The position numbers were made by a program, and so were the translations under genes. This document shows positions 9,874 through 18,959 of a stretch of DNA of 64,000 bases, piece after piece. A model generated the notes under the pieces. That model saw nothing but the letters and a program-made list of their open reading frames with translations, was not told the origin of the DNA and did not search any database. The stretch comes from Caryophanales bacterium (GTDB taxonomy: Bacteria > Bacillota > Bacilli > CAJFEE01), in NCBI GenBank assembly GCA_029256085.1, contig JAQSYP010000001.1, positions 644,497-708,496 on the forward strand, in the 5' to 3' direction. Position 1 is the stretch's first letter. Every line of letters begins with the position of its first letter.

Positions 9874-10416
9874 ATGGGTCAGTTTCATGCAACAACAATT
9901 TTTGCCATTAGACACAAAGGTAAATGTGCAATGGCTGGTGATGGGCAAGTAACACTTGGAAATCAGGTTGTAATGAAAAACACCGCTAGAAAGGTTAGAA
10001 GGCTTTTTAACGGAAAAGTACTTGCAGGTTTTGCAGGATCAGTAGCAGATGCTTTTACTCTGTTTGAACTATTCGAGGCGAGACTACAAGAGTACAATGG
10101 TAATCTGACACGTGCTGCTGTTGAACTTGCCAAAAAATGGCGAAGTGACAATGTGCTTAGAAAGTTAGAGGCCATGCTAATAGTAATGGACGAAAATAAT
10201 CTGCTTTTAATTTCTGGTACAGGAGAAGTTATTGAACCTGATGATGATATATTAGCAATTGGCTCAGGTGGTAATTATGCATTATCTGCAGGTAGAGCAT
10301 TAAAAAGATTTTCTGGTGATTCACTTACTGCATCAGAAATAGCTAAATCGAGTCTCGTTATAGCGAGCGAAATATGTGTTTTTACAAATAATAATATAGT
10401 TTTAGAAGAGCTTTGA
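9874..10416 (+). CDS. hslV: HslV/ClpQ peptidase subunit of the HslUV protease
   Basis: This is the proteasome-like peptidase that forms a double ring capped by HslU. Conserved blocks include [41 protein letters not shown] and [16 protein letters not shown]. At 180 residues it is full length. The protein begins [11 protein letters not shown]. The threonine aligning with the E. coli nucleophile is therefore residue 7, and residue 2 is glycine. In B. subtilis ClpQ ([11 protein letters not shown]) an N-terminal serine is reported to be used instead. The active N-terminus here is thus open. The stop overlaps a TTG of the next frame, and hslU follows 14 bases later. Confidence 0.95.
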   Translation: MGQFHATTIFAIRHKGKCAMAGDGQVTLGNQVVMKNTARKVRRLFNGKVLAGFAGSVADAFTLFELFEARLQEYNGNLTRAAVELAKKWRSDNVLRKLEAMLIVMDENNLLLISGTGEVIEPDDDILAIGSGGNYALSAGRALKRFSGDSLTASEIAKSSLVIASEICVFTNNNIVLEEL

Positions 10417-10430
10417 TTGGAGGCTGTAAT

Positions 10431-11825
10431 ATGAGTTCAAATCTAACTCCTCGTCAAATTGTAGAAAAATTGGATAAGTACATTATCGGACAAAAGGATG
10501 CGAAAAAAGCAGTTGCTGTTTCTTTAAGAAACCGTTTTCGTAGAAGTCTTTTAGATGAAAAATTACAAAATGACATATCTCCTAAAAACATCTTAATGAT
10601 AGGACCAACAGGTGTTGGGAAAACAGAGATAGCTAGACGATTGGCTAATTTAGTAGGTGCGCCTTTTATAAAGGTAGAAGCAACTAAATTTACTGAAGTG
10701 GGATACGTAGGTAGAGATGTTGAGTCAATGGTAAGAGACTTAATTGAAACGTCTATTAGGATTGTTAAGGATGAGAAGATGACTTCAGTTTTAAATACAG
10801 CTGAAACTCTAGCAAATGAAAAGATAATTGAAATTTTAACTGGAGAAAAGAAATCAACTTCTGAATTTAAAAATCCGTTCGAATTTTTGTTCCAGCAAGG
10901 AGCAACTAAACAAGAGCCAACAACATCAACTGATAGTAACCAAGACATCCAAAGAAAAAAGGCACAAATTAAATTTAAATTAGAGTCAGGTCAATTAGAA
11001 GATGAACTAATTTCCATTGAAGTAGAAGAAAGTAATTCAGGACTAATGGATATGTTTCAGAATCCAAACATGGAACAAATGGGTATAAATATGCAAGACG
11101 CACTTGGATCAATTATGCCCAAACGTAAAAAACAACGTAAACTAACAGTTAAAGAAGCAAGGCCAGTTTTGATTCAGAGCGAGGCACAAAGACTTATCGA
11201 TATGGATGAAGTAAATGCTGAAGCTGTAAAAAAAGCAGAACAACTCGGGATAATCTTCATAGATGAAGTTGATAAGATTGCTGGAAAAAGCCAACAGTCA
11301 GCAGACGTTTCTAGAGAAGGTGTTCAGCGAGATATTTTACCGATTGTAGAAGGTTCAACAGTTGTTACAAAATATGGACCAGTTAAAACTGATTACATAT
11401 TATTTATAGCTGCAGGTGCTTTTCATATTTCAAAGCCGTCAGACTTAATTCCAGAGCTTCAAGGACGTTTTCCGATTAGAGTTGAGTTAAATAAATTAAC
11501 TACTGATGATTTCAGGAAAATTTTAATTGAGCCTGATAATGCAATAATCAAACAGTACAAAGCACTATTAAGTACTGAGGGTATAGAAATTGAATTTTCT
11601 GACGATGCTATTATCAGAATTGCCGAAATTGCATTTGAAGTCAATCAGGAAACAGAAAATATAGGTGCTAGAAGACTACATACGATCATGGAGAAGCTTT
11701 TAGAGGATTTACTTTTTGAAGCTCCAGACATTAACCTTGAAAGAATAACCATTACATCAAAGTACGTTGATGATAAATTAACTGCAATTGTAAAAAATCG
11801 TGATTTAAGCCAATATATCTTATAG
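10431..11825 (+). CDS. hslU: HslU/ClpY ATPase subunit of the HslUV protease
   Basis: This AAA+ unfoldase feeds substrates to HslV. It has the N-terminal [25 protein letters not shown], Walker [16 protein letters not shown] (about residues 57-71), an inserted I-domain (about 110-245), Walker [13 protein letters not shown] (about 272-283) and sensor-2 [19 protein letters not shown]. The C-terminus ends in the DLSQYIL tail that docks into HslV. The ATG at 10431 was chosen because TTGGAGGC lies just upstream. The upstream in-frame TTG overlaps the hslV stop. The product is 464 residues. Confidence 0.96.
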   Translation: MSSNLTPRQIVEKLDKYIIGQKDAKKAVAVSLRNRFRRSLLDEKLQNDISPKNILMIGPTGVGKTEIARRLANLVGAPFIKVEATKFTEVGYVGRDVESMVRDLIETSIRIVKDEKMTSVLNTAETLANEKIIEILTGEKKSTSEFKNPFEFLFQQGATKQEPTTSTDSNQDIQRKKAQIKFKLESGQLEDELISIEVEESNSGLMDMFQNPNMEQMGINMQDALGSIMPKRKKQRKLTVKEARPVLIQSEAQRLIDMDEVNAEAVKKAEQLGIIFIDEVDKIAGKSQQSADVSREGVQRDILPIVEGSTVVTKYGPVKTDYILFIAAGAFHISKPSDLIPELQGRFPIRVELNKLTTDDFRKILIEPDNAIIKQYKALLSTEGIEIEFSDDAIIRIAEIAFEVNQETENIGARRLHTIMEKLLEDLLFEAPDINLERITITSKYVDDKLTAIVKNRDLSQYIL

Positions 11826-11845
11826 AAGTTATGGGAGGAACGAGA

Positions 11846-12625
11846 ATGAGTCTACTAGATAAGACTAGAAAAATTAATAAATTACTACAACAATCCGCTG
11901 GAAAGCCTGTTAACTTCAAGGAAATGGCAGATACTTTAGAAGAAGTCATTATGTCTAATGTTTTTATCATTTCTAGAAGAGGTAAACTACTTGGATTTTC
12001 AATTCATCAACAAATAGAGAATGAACGCATGAAAAATATGTTAGAGGAAAGACAATTTCCAGTAGAGTATACTAATTCTCTATACAGCATAACCGAGACT
12101 TCATCTAATTTAGATGTTGAAAGTGAACATACCGCTTTTCCAGTTGAAAATAAAGATTTATTCAAAAATGGATTGACTACAGTTGTTCCTGTTGTTGGTG
12201 GTGGAGAACGTCTAGGTACTTTAGTATTATCTAGGTTGGATGACAGATTTGAAGATGATGATCTAATACTAGCAGAATATGGATCTACAGTTGTTGGTAT
12301 GGAGATACTTAGAGAAAAAGCTGAAGAAATTGAAGAAGAAGCTAGACGAAAAGCTGTAGTTCAAATGGCGATAAGTTCATTATCATATAGTGAATTAGAG
12401 GCTATCGAACATATTTTTGAGGAATTAGCTGGAACTGAAGGTTTGCTAGTTGCAAGTAAAATTGCTGATAGAGTAGGTATCACTCGTTCAGTAATAGTGA
12501 ATGCTCTAAGGAAGCTGGAAAGTGCTGGAGTAATTGAGTCACGATCATTAGGAATGAAAGGAACATTCATAAAAGTCCTGAATGATAATTTCCTGTTAGA
12601 ACTAAATAAAATTAAGTCTCATTAG
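11846..12625 (+). CDS. codY: GTP-sensing global transcriptional repressor CodY
   Basis: CodY represses stationary-phase, amino-acid and motility genes when GTP and branched-chain amino acids are plentiful. It has the N-terminal GAF ligand domain (about residues 1-155), a linker helix, and the winged helix-turn-helix ([20 protein letters not shown], about 200-219, then a wing ending MKGTFIKV). The ATG at 11846 gives exactly 259 residues, the B. subtilis length. GGGAGG lies 7 bases upstream. It is the last gene before a strong terminator, directly upstream of fla/che, which has a candidate CodY box. Confidence 0.97.
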   Translation: MSLLDKTRKINKLLQQSAGKPVNFKEMADTLEEVIMSNVFIISRRGKLLGFSIHQQIENERMKNMLEERQFPVEYTNSLYSITETSSNLDVESEHTAFPVENKDLFKNGLTTVVPVVGGGERLGTLVLSRLDDRFEDDDLILAEYGSTVVGMEILREKAEEIEEEARRKAVVQMAISSLSYSELEAIEHIFEELAGTEGLLVASKIADRVGITRSVIVNALRKLESAGVIESRSLGMKGTFIKVLNDNFLLELNKIKSH

Positions 12626-12632
12626 ACACAAT

Positions 12633-12669
12633 AAAACCTTTCCGAATTATGGAAAGGTTTTATTTTTTT
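12633..12669 (+). terminator. Strong Rho-independent terminator after codY
   Basis: An 11-bp perfect stem AAAACCTTTCC/GGAAAGGTTTT (12633-12643 with 12651-12661) has a 7-base loop, followed by A and 7 T. It insulates the codY operon from fla/che. Confidence 0.93.
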
Positions 12670-13006
12670 GAATACTCCTTCTATTAAAAAGTAAAAACAT
12701 ATACCACTTTATAATATTTATAATATAATAAAAAATATAAAAAGATAACTTTTGTTCTGATTATATCTAAAAGTAGGGAAATTGGAATAAATTTCACAAA
12801 ATTTTCTTCTAAATAGTTTTCTTTTTATAGTACAAAATGTAAAAAATTTAGTATTATTAGATGTATGGTGTAACAATTAGTAATATAATGTAATAATTAT
12901 GTATAAATATAAATCTTATTCAAAATATGTTAGGATTATTATATATCTAATATGAATAAATAAATGTTTATAGTTTTATCGATTTATAAAGGAAAGAGGG
13001 ATGTTT
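12670..13006 (+). promoter_or_regulatory. fla/che control region (gene-free)
   Basis: This 337-base gap lies between the codY terminator and flgB and is extremely AT-rich. I see no ORF or RNA gene in it. It holds the CodY-box candidate (12789-12803), several TATAAT-like hexamers (12710-12715 and 12884-12889) without a convincing -35 at 16-18 bases, and the flgB ribosome binding site at its end. In B. subtilis the equivalent region carries the sigma-A and sigma-D promoters of the operon. I cannot place the start site with confidence. Confidence 0.6.
12789..12803. promoter_or_regulatory. Candidate CodY operator upstream of fla/che
   Basis: AAATTTCACAAAATT matches the CodY consensus AATTTTCWGAAAATT at 13 of 15 positions, with mismatches at positions 3 and 9. 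A second, poorer partly overlapping match (11/15) lies at 12800-12814. CodY represses fla/che in B. subtilis, so the placement makes sense. AT-rich context raises the chance of a random match. Confidence 0.5.
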
Positions 13007-13399
13007 GTGAAAATTTTTTCATCAACTTTTACAAACCTTGAACGCGGAATAAATTACTCAAATGTTAAACAAAAAACTATAGCTCAAAATATTGCGAATG
13101 TTGATACTCCAAATTACAAAGCTAAAGATGTTCAGTTTATTCCATTCTCTGATCATATGAACAATTCATTACAGTCAAAGAAAACTGACCCAAGACACTT
13201 TGACTTTAAATACAATTCTGGATCTGGATTTAAATTATCTGAAAGAACAAATACAACTTATAACAATAACGGGAATAATGTTGATATAGATATGGAAATG
13301 TCAGAGTTGGCTCAAAATCAAATATACTATAATGCACTAACTGAAAGAATGGGAAGCAAGTTTAGTTCATTAAAAAATATCATTAGAGGAGGTAAATAA
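13007..13399 (+). CDS. flgB: Flagellar basal-body rod protein FlgB
   Basis: FlgB is a proximal rod component exported by the flagellar type III system. The family signature lies at the N-terminus (LERGINYSNVKQKTIAQNIA, then NVDTPNYKAKDVQF). The C-terminus (VDIDMEMSELAQNQIYYNAL) is the usual rod/hook heptad region. I prefer the GTG at 13007, because GAGG lies 7 bases upstream. An in-frame ATG at 13001 touches that ribosome binding site. The product is 130 residues, close to 129 in B. subtilis. It is the first gene of fla/che. Confidence 0.95.
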   Translation: MKIFSSTFTNLERGINYSNVKQKTIAQNIANVDTPNYKAKDVQFIPFSDHMNNSLQSKKTDPRHFDFKYNSGSGFKLSERTNTTYNNNGNNVDIDMEMSELAQNQIYYNALTERMGSKFSSLKNIIRGGK

Positions 13400-13401
13400 T
13401 A

Positions 13402-13854
13402 ATGTCTATATTTAATAGTATGAATATATCTTCATCTGCGTTAACAGCACAGAGACTACGTATGGATGTTATCTCCTCAAATATGGCTAATGTTGATACT
13501 ACAAGAGGAAAATTAGTTGATGGCAAATGGGAACCTTATTCGCGCAAAATGGTAGTTTTTGAACCGAGTGAAGGTAATTTTAGTTCACAATTAAATAGAG
13601 CGATGGGTAAACAAGGGGATATAGGTGGAGGAGTAAAAGTTTCTAAGATTATTGAAGACAAAACACCTTTTAAACTTGTGTATAATCCAGAACACCCTGA
13701 TGCCGATGCAAACGGTTATGTTAAACTTCCAAATGTTGATCCTTTGAAAGAAATGGTTGACTTAATGAGTGCAACTAGGTCATATGAAGCTAATATAACA
13801 GTTTTAAATGCTACTAAATCAATGCTCTTAAAAACGTTTGAGATTAGTAAATAA
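13402..13854 (+). CDS. flgC: Flagellar basal-body rod protein FlgC
   Basis: FlgC is a rod protein with the N-terminal basal-body signature (MNISSSALTAQRLRMDVISS, then NMANVDTTRG) and the conserved C-terminal block PNVDPLKEMVDLMSATRSYE that packs in the rod. At 150 residues it is full length. It lies 2 bases after flgB with AGAGGAGG as ribosome binding site, so it is in the same transcript. Confidence 0.97.
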   Translation: MSIFNSMNISSSALTAQRLRMDVISSNMANVDTTRGKLVDGKWEPYSRKMVVFEPSEGNFSSQLNRAMGKQGDIGGGVKVSKIIEDKTPFKLVYNPEHPDADANGYVKLPNVDPLKEMVDLMSATRSYEANITVLNATKSMLLKTFEISK

Positions 13855-13877
13855 CTATAATTAGGGTGGTTATATAA

Positions 13878-14180
13878 ATGATACAAAAGATGGCAATGAA
13901 TCCAACCCAAGCAATAAATTTTAAAAATGTACAAGCTAACAATGAAGTTAAACAAATGGGTTCAGAGTTTGGAACTATACTTAAAGAATCTATAAACAAA
14001 CTTAACGAGTCGCAAGTAGTTTCAGATAAAGCAACTAATGCTTTTATTAATGGCGAAAAAATTGATCTTCACCAAGTTTTAATAGCTTCTGAGAAAGCAG
14101 GCGTAAGTATGCAACTTGCATTAGAAATACGTAATAAGGCAATTGAAACTTACCAAGAAATGATGAGAATGAGTATTTAA
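13878..14180 (+). CDS. fliE: Flagellar hook-basal body complex protein FliE
   Basis: FliE links the MS ring to the rod. The family is recognised by the C-terminal pattern DLHQVLIASEKAGVSMQLAL followed by RNKAIETYQEMMRMSI. At 100 residues it is normal size. The start is ATG with AGGGTGG upstream. A 61-base gap with an imperfect inverted repeat separates it from fliF. Confidence 0.95.
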   Translation: MIQKMAMNPTQAINFKNVQANNEVKQMGSEFGTILKESINKLNESQVVSDKATNAFINGEKIDLHQVLIASEKAGVSMQLALEIRNKAIETYQEMMRMSI

Positions 14181-14227
14181 TGAATCGTAAATAACAACAC
14201 GCTATATCCTAACAAAACGTTTCATTA
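14178..14227 (+). repeat. Imperfect inverted repeat between fliE and fliF
   Basis: TAATGAATCG (14178-14187) and CGTTTCATTA (14218-14227) are complementary at 9 of 10 positions across a 30-base loop. The left arm includes the fliE stop codon. There is no T-tract, so it is not a standard terminator. It could be an mRNA processing or stabilising element. Confidence 0.4.
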
Positions 14228-14241
14228 ATCGGAGGAAGGTC

Positions 14242-15834
14242 ATGAATGAAAAATTACAGGACTACAATAAAAGAATAAAAGAGTTCTGGGGCCGCCGCAC
14301 TAAGGGTCAAAAACTTACAATGATTGGTGGTCTTGTAACTATTATTCTTGTAGTAACTATTACTAGTATTCTATCAATGAAAGTTAACTTAGTTCCTTTA
14401 TATAGTAATTTATCACCTCAGGAAACTGGACAAATAAAAGCTACATTAGATCAGAGAGGTATAACTTCTGTAATCTCTGACAACGGAGCAACTATTTCTG
14501 TACCAGAGCAAGTTGTTGACACTTTAAAGGTCGAACTTGCAGCTGAAGGAATCCCGGAAAGTGGTAACATTGACTACTCATTCTTTGGGAAAAATGCTGG
14601 ATTTGGAATGACAGATAACGAGTTTAATATTATTAAATTAGAAGCTACTCAAACAGAAATCTCTAATCTTATTAAAGAGATTGAAGGAGTTAATGATGCT
14701 AAAGTAATGATTAGTTTACCAGAAAAAAGTATTTGGGTTAATGAAGAAGGTCAGCAAGCTTCAGCATCAATTGTTTTAAAAACAAACCCAGGCTATAAAT
14801 TTCAACCAGATCAAATAAAAGCTTTATATCATCTAGTCTCAAAGAGTGTTCCAAATCTCCCTACTGATAATATCGTCATAATGAACCAAAATTTTGAGTA
14901 CTTTGACTTAGAAAATGAAAAAAATAATTCAAATGGCACAAATTTTGCAGATCAACTAGCAATTAAGAAACAAATTGAACGTGATTTACAAAGACAAGTT
15001 CAACAAATGCTAGGAACAATGATGGGACAAGATAAGGTTGTAGTTTCAGTAACTGCTGATATCGATTTTAAACAAGAAAATCGAGAAGAAAACCTAATTG
15101 AACCTGTAGATAAAGAGAATATGGAAGGCCTTGCCGTAAGCGTTGAAAGAATAACTGAAACGTTTACCGGGGAAAAAGCCGTTGGAGGGATTCCTGGAAC
15201 ACAAAACGGGGATATATCTGGAAACGACACGGTAACTTCTAATAACGGCAATGGTGATTATGAAAAGATAGAAGAAAGAATAAATAATGAAGTTAACAAA
15301 ATCCGTAAGCAGATAGTAGAAAGTCCTTATAAAGTTAGGGATCTTGGAATTCAAGTCATGGTTGAACCTCCTAACCCAAATAAGGCGAACTCAATGTCGG
15401 AAAAGACTGTTAATGATATAAAAAATATTTTAGGCACAGTTGTAAGAACATCGATTGCAAAAAATGAAGATGGCACAACTCTTACTCAGGACGAAATCGC
15501 TAATAAAATTTATGTATCGGTTCAACCGTTTAAAGGGAAAGTTGAATTTGACAGTAATAAAGGACTTTTAACACTTCCTACATGGGCATATGTTCTAATT
15601 GTAGTTATTATTCTAATAATTATTGGGTTAATAATATATTTCGTTAGAAGATCAAAAGCTAAGCAATATAGTATAAATGAATTAGAAGCAGCTAGTATGT
15701 CTGAGATTATTCCAGATATAACCGAAGAACAAAATAGTGATTTTAATGCACGTAAAAAACAGCTTGAGAAATTAGCTAAAGATAAGCCAGAGGACTTCGC
15801 GAAATTATTACGCACTTGGCTGTCAGTGGAATAG
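14242..15834 (+). CDS. fliF: Flagellar MS-ring protein FliF
   Basis: FliF forms the inner-membrane ring on which the flagellum is built. It has a first transmembrane helix (about residues 24-45, LTMIGGLVTIILVVTITSIL), the YscJ/FliF ring-building domains (VPLYSNLSPQETGQIKATLD; then EGVNDAKVMISLPE), a Ser/Gly/Asn-rich loop (about 320-345), and a second helix (WAYVLIVVIILIIIGLIIYF, about 449-468). The cytoplasmic C-terminal tail that binds FliG ends FAKLLRTWLSVE. At 530 residues it matches B. subtilis (536). The ribosome binding site is GGAGGAAGG. Confidence 0.97.
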   Translation: MNEKLQDYNKRIKEFWGRRTKGQKLTMIGGLVTIILVVTITSILSMKVNLVPLYSNLSPQETGQIKATLDQRGITSVISDNGATISVPEQVVDTLKVELAAEGIPESGNIDYSFFGKNAGFGMTDNEFNIIKLEATQTEISNLIKEIEGVNDAKVMISLPEKSIWVNEEGQQASASIVLKTNPGYKFQPDQIKALYHLVSKSVPNLPTDNIVIMNQNFEYFDLENEKNNSNGTNFADQLAIKKQIERDLQRQVQQMLGTMMGQDKVVVSVTADIDFKQENREENLIEPVDKENMEGLAVSVERITETFTGEKAVGGIPGTQNGDISGNDTVTSNNGNGDYEKIEERINNEVNKIRKQIVESPYKVRDLGIQVMVEPPNPNKANSMSEKTVNDIKNILGTVVRTSIAKNEDGTTLTQDEIANKIYVSVQPFKGKVEFDSNKGLLTLPTWAYVLIVVIILIIIGLIIYFVRRSKAKQYSINELEAASMSEIIPDITEEQNSDFNARKKQLEKLAKDKPEDFAKLLRTWLSVE

Positions 15835-15848
15835 GGAGGATGGATTAA

Positions 15849-16868
15849 TTGGCTAAGAAAGAAGGTAAAACTGAGCTTTCGGGTAAACAGAAGGCTGCAA
15901 TACTCCTTATTTCATTAGGTCCTGATGTTTCTGCCCAAATTTATAAACATTTATCTGAAGATGAAATAGAGAAATTAACGTTAGAAATTTCGAGTGTAAA
16001 GAAAGTAGACTCAAGGGCAAAAGAAGATATTTTAGAAGAGTTTCATCAAATAGCTCTTGCTCAGGACTATATAACCCAGGGTGGTATTGGTTATGCAAAA
16101 ACAATACTTGAAAAAGCTCTAGGTACTGAACAAGCTGCTGCGATTATTAATCGACTAACTTCTGCATTACAAGTTAGACCTTTTGATTTCGCTAGAAAGG
16201 CAGATCCTGCCCAAATTCTTAATTTCATTCAAGGTGAGCATCCACAAACTATTGCACTTATTCTTTCTTATCTAGAGCCCGCACAAGCTGGACAAATCTT
16301 GTCAGAGTTACCACAAGAGATGCAAGCTGACGTTGCTAGGAGAATAGCTATAATGGATAGCACTTCACCTGACATTATTAATGAAGTTGAACAGGTACTA
16401 GAACGTAAACTTTCGGCTACTGTAACACAAGATTATACACAAACTGGCGGAATAGAATCCGTAGTAGAAGTATTAAATGGTGTTGATAGAAGTACAGAAC
16501 GAACAATTTTAGAGGCCCTAGAGATTCAGGATCCTGAACTTGCAGAGGAAATTAAGAAAAGAATGTTCGTGTTTGAAGATATTGTTACACTTGATAGTAG
16601 AGCTATACAAAGAGTTATCCGTGATGTGGAAAATGCCGACCTAATGCTTTCACTTAAAGTTTCTAGTGAAGAGGTTAGAGAGATTGTTTTCAAAAACATG
16701 TCATCTCGTATGGCTGAAACATTCCGTGAAGAAATGGAATTTATGGGGCCAGTTAGATTACGTGACGTGGAAGAAGCTCAGTCACGAATTGTAGCAGTAA
16801 TAAGAAAGCTTGAAGAAGCCGGCGAGATCGTAATTGCTCGTGGTGGAGGAGATGATATTATTGTCTAA
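15849..16868 (+). CDS. fliG: Flagellar motor switch protein FliG
   Basis: FliG is the rotor protein that contacts the stator and sets torque direction. Its N-terminal region (KQKAAILLISLGPDVSAQIYKHL) binds FliF. The middle has the EHPQTIALILSYL motif (about residues 126-138) for FliM contact. The C-terminal charged torque helix is FEDIVTLDSRAIQRVIRDVE. At 339 residues it is near the B. subtilis length (338). The start is TTG, with GGGAGGA 8 bases upstream. Confidence 0.97.
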   Translation: MAKKEGKTELSGKQKAAILLISLGPDVSAQIYKHLSEDEIEKLTLEISSVKKVDSRAKEDILEEFHQIALAQDYITQGGIGYAKTILEKALGTEQAAAIINRLTSALQVRPFDFARKADPAQILNFIQGEHPQTIALILSYLEPAQAGQILSELPQEMQADVARRIAIMDSTSPDIINEVEQVLERKLSATVTQDYTQTGGIESVVEVLNGVDRSTERTILEALEIQDPELAEEIKKRMFVFEDIVTLDSRAIQRVIRDVENADLMLSLKVSSEEVREIVFKNMSSRMAETFREEMEFMGPVRLRDVEEAQSRIVAVIRKLEEAGEIVIARGGGDDIIV

Positions 16869-17637
16869 AGTTATTAAATCCAGATCAGCTAGTGATGTAA
16901 CAGACACTTATGTAATTGGAGTAAAAAAGATCAATAATATTAATCCTTTAGTGGAATCAAGTAATCAAGCACAACAAGTATTAGATGAAGAATTTCTACG
17001 ACTTCAAAGAATGAAAGAAGATATAGAAGTGTATGCTGAAACAATTCGTTTTCAAGCAGATACTTTGTATCAAAATACACTTGATGAAATAAATTCTCTT
17101 AAAAATAAATGGGAGTTTGAAAAGGAAGAATTAATAAGAATTTCTAATGAAACCGGATATAATGATGGCTTTAGGCAAGGTTTAATAGACGGTAAGGCAT
17201 CACTTATGGAGAAGTTTCTAGAAGTAGAAGAAATAATTCAACTAGCTAAAACCGACTATGATAAAAAAATTATAGATAGTGAGGAAACTATCCTCCAATT
17301 AGCTTTAACTATATCTGAAAAAGTATTAAGGGAAAAGTTAATTGATAGTGACGAGTTATTTGTAAAATATGTACAAAATGCTTTGAAACAGATGAAGGAA
17401 TCAGAAGAAGTTAAGATTAAGGTCGCTCCAGACAATTACAAACTATTATTAAGTCAGAAGAATGAGTTAGTTAACATTCTTGCTGAAAATCAATCCTTAC
17501 TAATTTTACCTATTGAAGAACTAGATGAAGTTTCTTGTCTTATTGAAACTAACACTGGGCAAGTTGATATAAGTATTGATACTCAGTTAACTGAATTGAA
17601 AAATAAATTGGTAGAGTTATTGCATGGTGATCAATAA
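16861..17637 (+). CDS. fliH: Flagellar export apparatus protein FliH
   Basis: FliH is the stator and negative regulator of the FliI ATPase. The sequence is mostly charged and helical, with a coiled coil around residues 35-130 and the GYNDGFRQGLIDGKA glycine-rich stretch. The C-terminal FliH/V-ATPase E-subunit-like domain contains LQLALTISEKVLREKLIDSD. It overlaps the fliG end. GGAGGA (16845-16850) fits a TTG start at 16861 better than the ATG at 16852, which is too close. The start is therefore uncertain by three codons. The stop overlaps the fliI ATG (TAATGA). Confidence 0.9.
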   Translation: MSKVIKSRSASDVTDTYVIGVKKINNINPLVESSNQAQQVLDEEFLRLQRMKEDIEVYAETIRFQADTLYQNTLDEINSLKNKWEFEKEELIRISNETGYNDGFRQGLIDGKASLMEKFLEVEEIIQLAKTDYDKKIIDSEETILQLALTISEKVLREKLIDSDELFVKYVQNALKQMKESEEVKIKVAPDNYKLLLSQKNELVNILAENQSLLILPIEELDEVSCLIETNTGQVDISIDTQLTELKNKLVELLHGDQ

Positions 17638-18959
17638 TGAAAGCTAAAGATCTTATTGCGACAATTCCTCATCTTGAATCATATAAGTTGTATGGAAAAG
17701 TAACAAAAGTAATTGGACTAATGATCGAATCAAGAGGTCCAGAAGCATCTATTGGTGATGTTTGCTATATACACATTGGTAAGAACCATGACAAAAAAGT
17801 ATATGCCGAAGTTGTTGGGTTTCGTGACGAATACGTAATATTAATGCCTTTTACAAATGTTCAGGATATTTCTTTAGGTAGTATTGTAGAAGCTACAAGA
17901 AAACCATTACAAGTTAAAGTTGGAACTTCATTAATTGGGCAAGTACTTGATTCATTAGGAAATCCAATAGATGGTTCAATTTTACCTAAAGGTCTTCTTA
18001 ATGTCCCAACTGACCAAAATCCACCTAATCCAATGAATAGACCTCCAATTTACGAGCCAATTGAAGTTGGAGTAAAGGCAATTGATACTTTACTTACTGT
18101 TGGTAAGGGACAAAGAATAGGGATCTTCGCTGGAAGTGGTGTTGGTAAAAGTACATTAATGGGAATGATCGCTAGAAATACAAATGCAGATATAAATGTA
18201 ATTGCTCTAATTGGGGAACGAGGACGTGAGGTTCGAGAATTTATCGAACGTGACTTAGGTGAAGAAGGTCTTAAGAAGTCAATTGTCATTGTTGCAACTT
18301 CAGACCAACCAGCACTAATGAGATTAAAAGGTGCATATACTGCTACCTCAATTGCTGAATATTTTAGAGATCTTGGAATGAATGTGATGTTTCTTCTAGA
18401 TTCTACTACTAGAATTGCAATGGCTCAACGAGAAATTGGACTTGCTGTTGGTGAACCACCTACTACAAAAGGTTACACTCCTTCAGTATTTGCGATTTTA
18501 CCAAAGCTATTGGAACGCACAGGAACTAACGACAAGGGATCTATAACAGCGTTTTATTCCGTCCTAGTCGATGGTGATGATATGAATGAACCGATAGCTG
18601 ATACTGTAAGAGGGATACTAGATGGACATATGATCTTGGATCGTAAGTTAGCCAATAAAGGTCATTTTCCGTCAATTGCGGTTCTAAATAGTATTAGTAG
18701 AGTCATGAATAATATTGTAAATGATCATCATAAAGAAATAGCTTATAAAGCAAGGGAAATTATTAGTACTTATCTTGAAGCTGAAGATTTGATAAATATA
18801 GGAGCGTATAAAAAAGGTAGCTCAAGAAAAATAGACACTGCATTACAGTATTATCCTAAAATAGTAACCTTTCTAAAACAGGATCTTTACGAAAAATCCA
18901 ATCTTGAAGATGCGTTAAATATGCTAAAAGAAATATTACCTAAGGATGATTTTGAATGA
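17637..18959 (+). CDS. fliI: Flagellum-specific ATPase FliI
   Basis: FliI is the hexameric ATPase that energises unfolding of flagellar export substrates. It is related to the F1 ATPase beta subunit. The Walker A motif is GIFAGSGVGKSTLMGMIARN (about residues 162-181) and Walker B is MNVMFLLDSTTRIAMAQREI (about 246-265). The EPPTTKGYTPSVFAILPKLLER block is characteristic of FliI/YscN proteins (listed as a family landmark). At 440 residues it is full length. It overlaps fliJ by 4 bases. Confidence 0.97.
   Translation: MKAKDLIATIPHLESYKLYGKVTKVIGLMIESRGPEASIGDVCYIHIGKNHDKKVYAEVVGFRDEYVILMPFTNVQDISLGSIVEATRKPLQVKVGTSLIGQVLDSLGNPIDGSILPKGLLNVPTDQNPPNPMNRPPIYEPIEVGVKAIDTLLTVGKGQRIGIFAGSGVGKSTLMGMIARNTNADINVIALIGERGREVREFIERDLGEEGLKKSIVIVATSDQPALMRLKGAYTATSIAEYFRDLGMNVMFLLDSTTRIAMAQREIGLAVGEPPTTKGYTPSVFAILPKLLERTGTNDKGSITAFYSVLVDGDDMNEPIADTVRGILDGHMILDRKLANKGHFPSIAVLNSISRVMNNIVNDHHKEIAYKAREIISTYLEAEDLINIGAYKKGSSRKIDTALQYYPKIVTFLKQDLYEKSNLEDALNMLKEILPKDDFE

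Noticed and set aside
10454-10948. 164-codon open frame on the minus strand opposite hslU
   Set aside because: It lies fully inside hslU, has no ribosome binding site and shows no protein motif. It is an antisense shadow of a conserved ATPase domain.
12957-12985. Sigma-D-like promoter (TAAA then ATCGATTT) before flgB
   Set aside because: Only 5 of 8 bases fit the -10, the spacer is 13 or 17, and the start site would fall on the flgB ribosome binding site.
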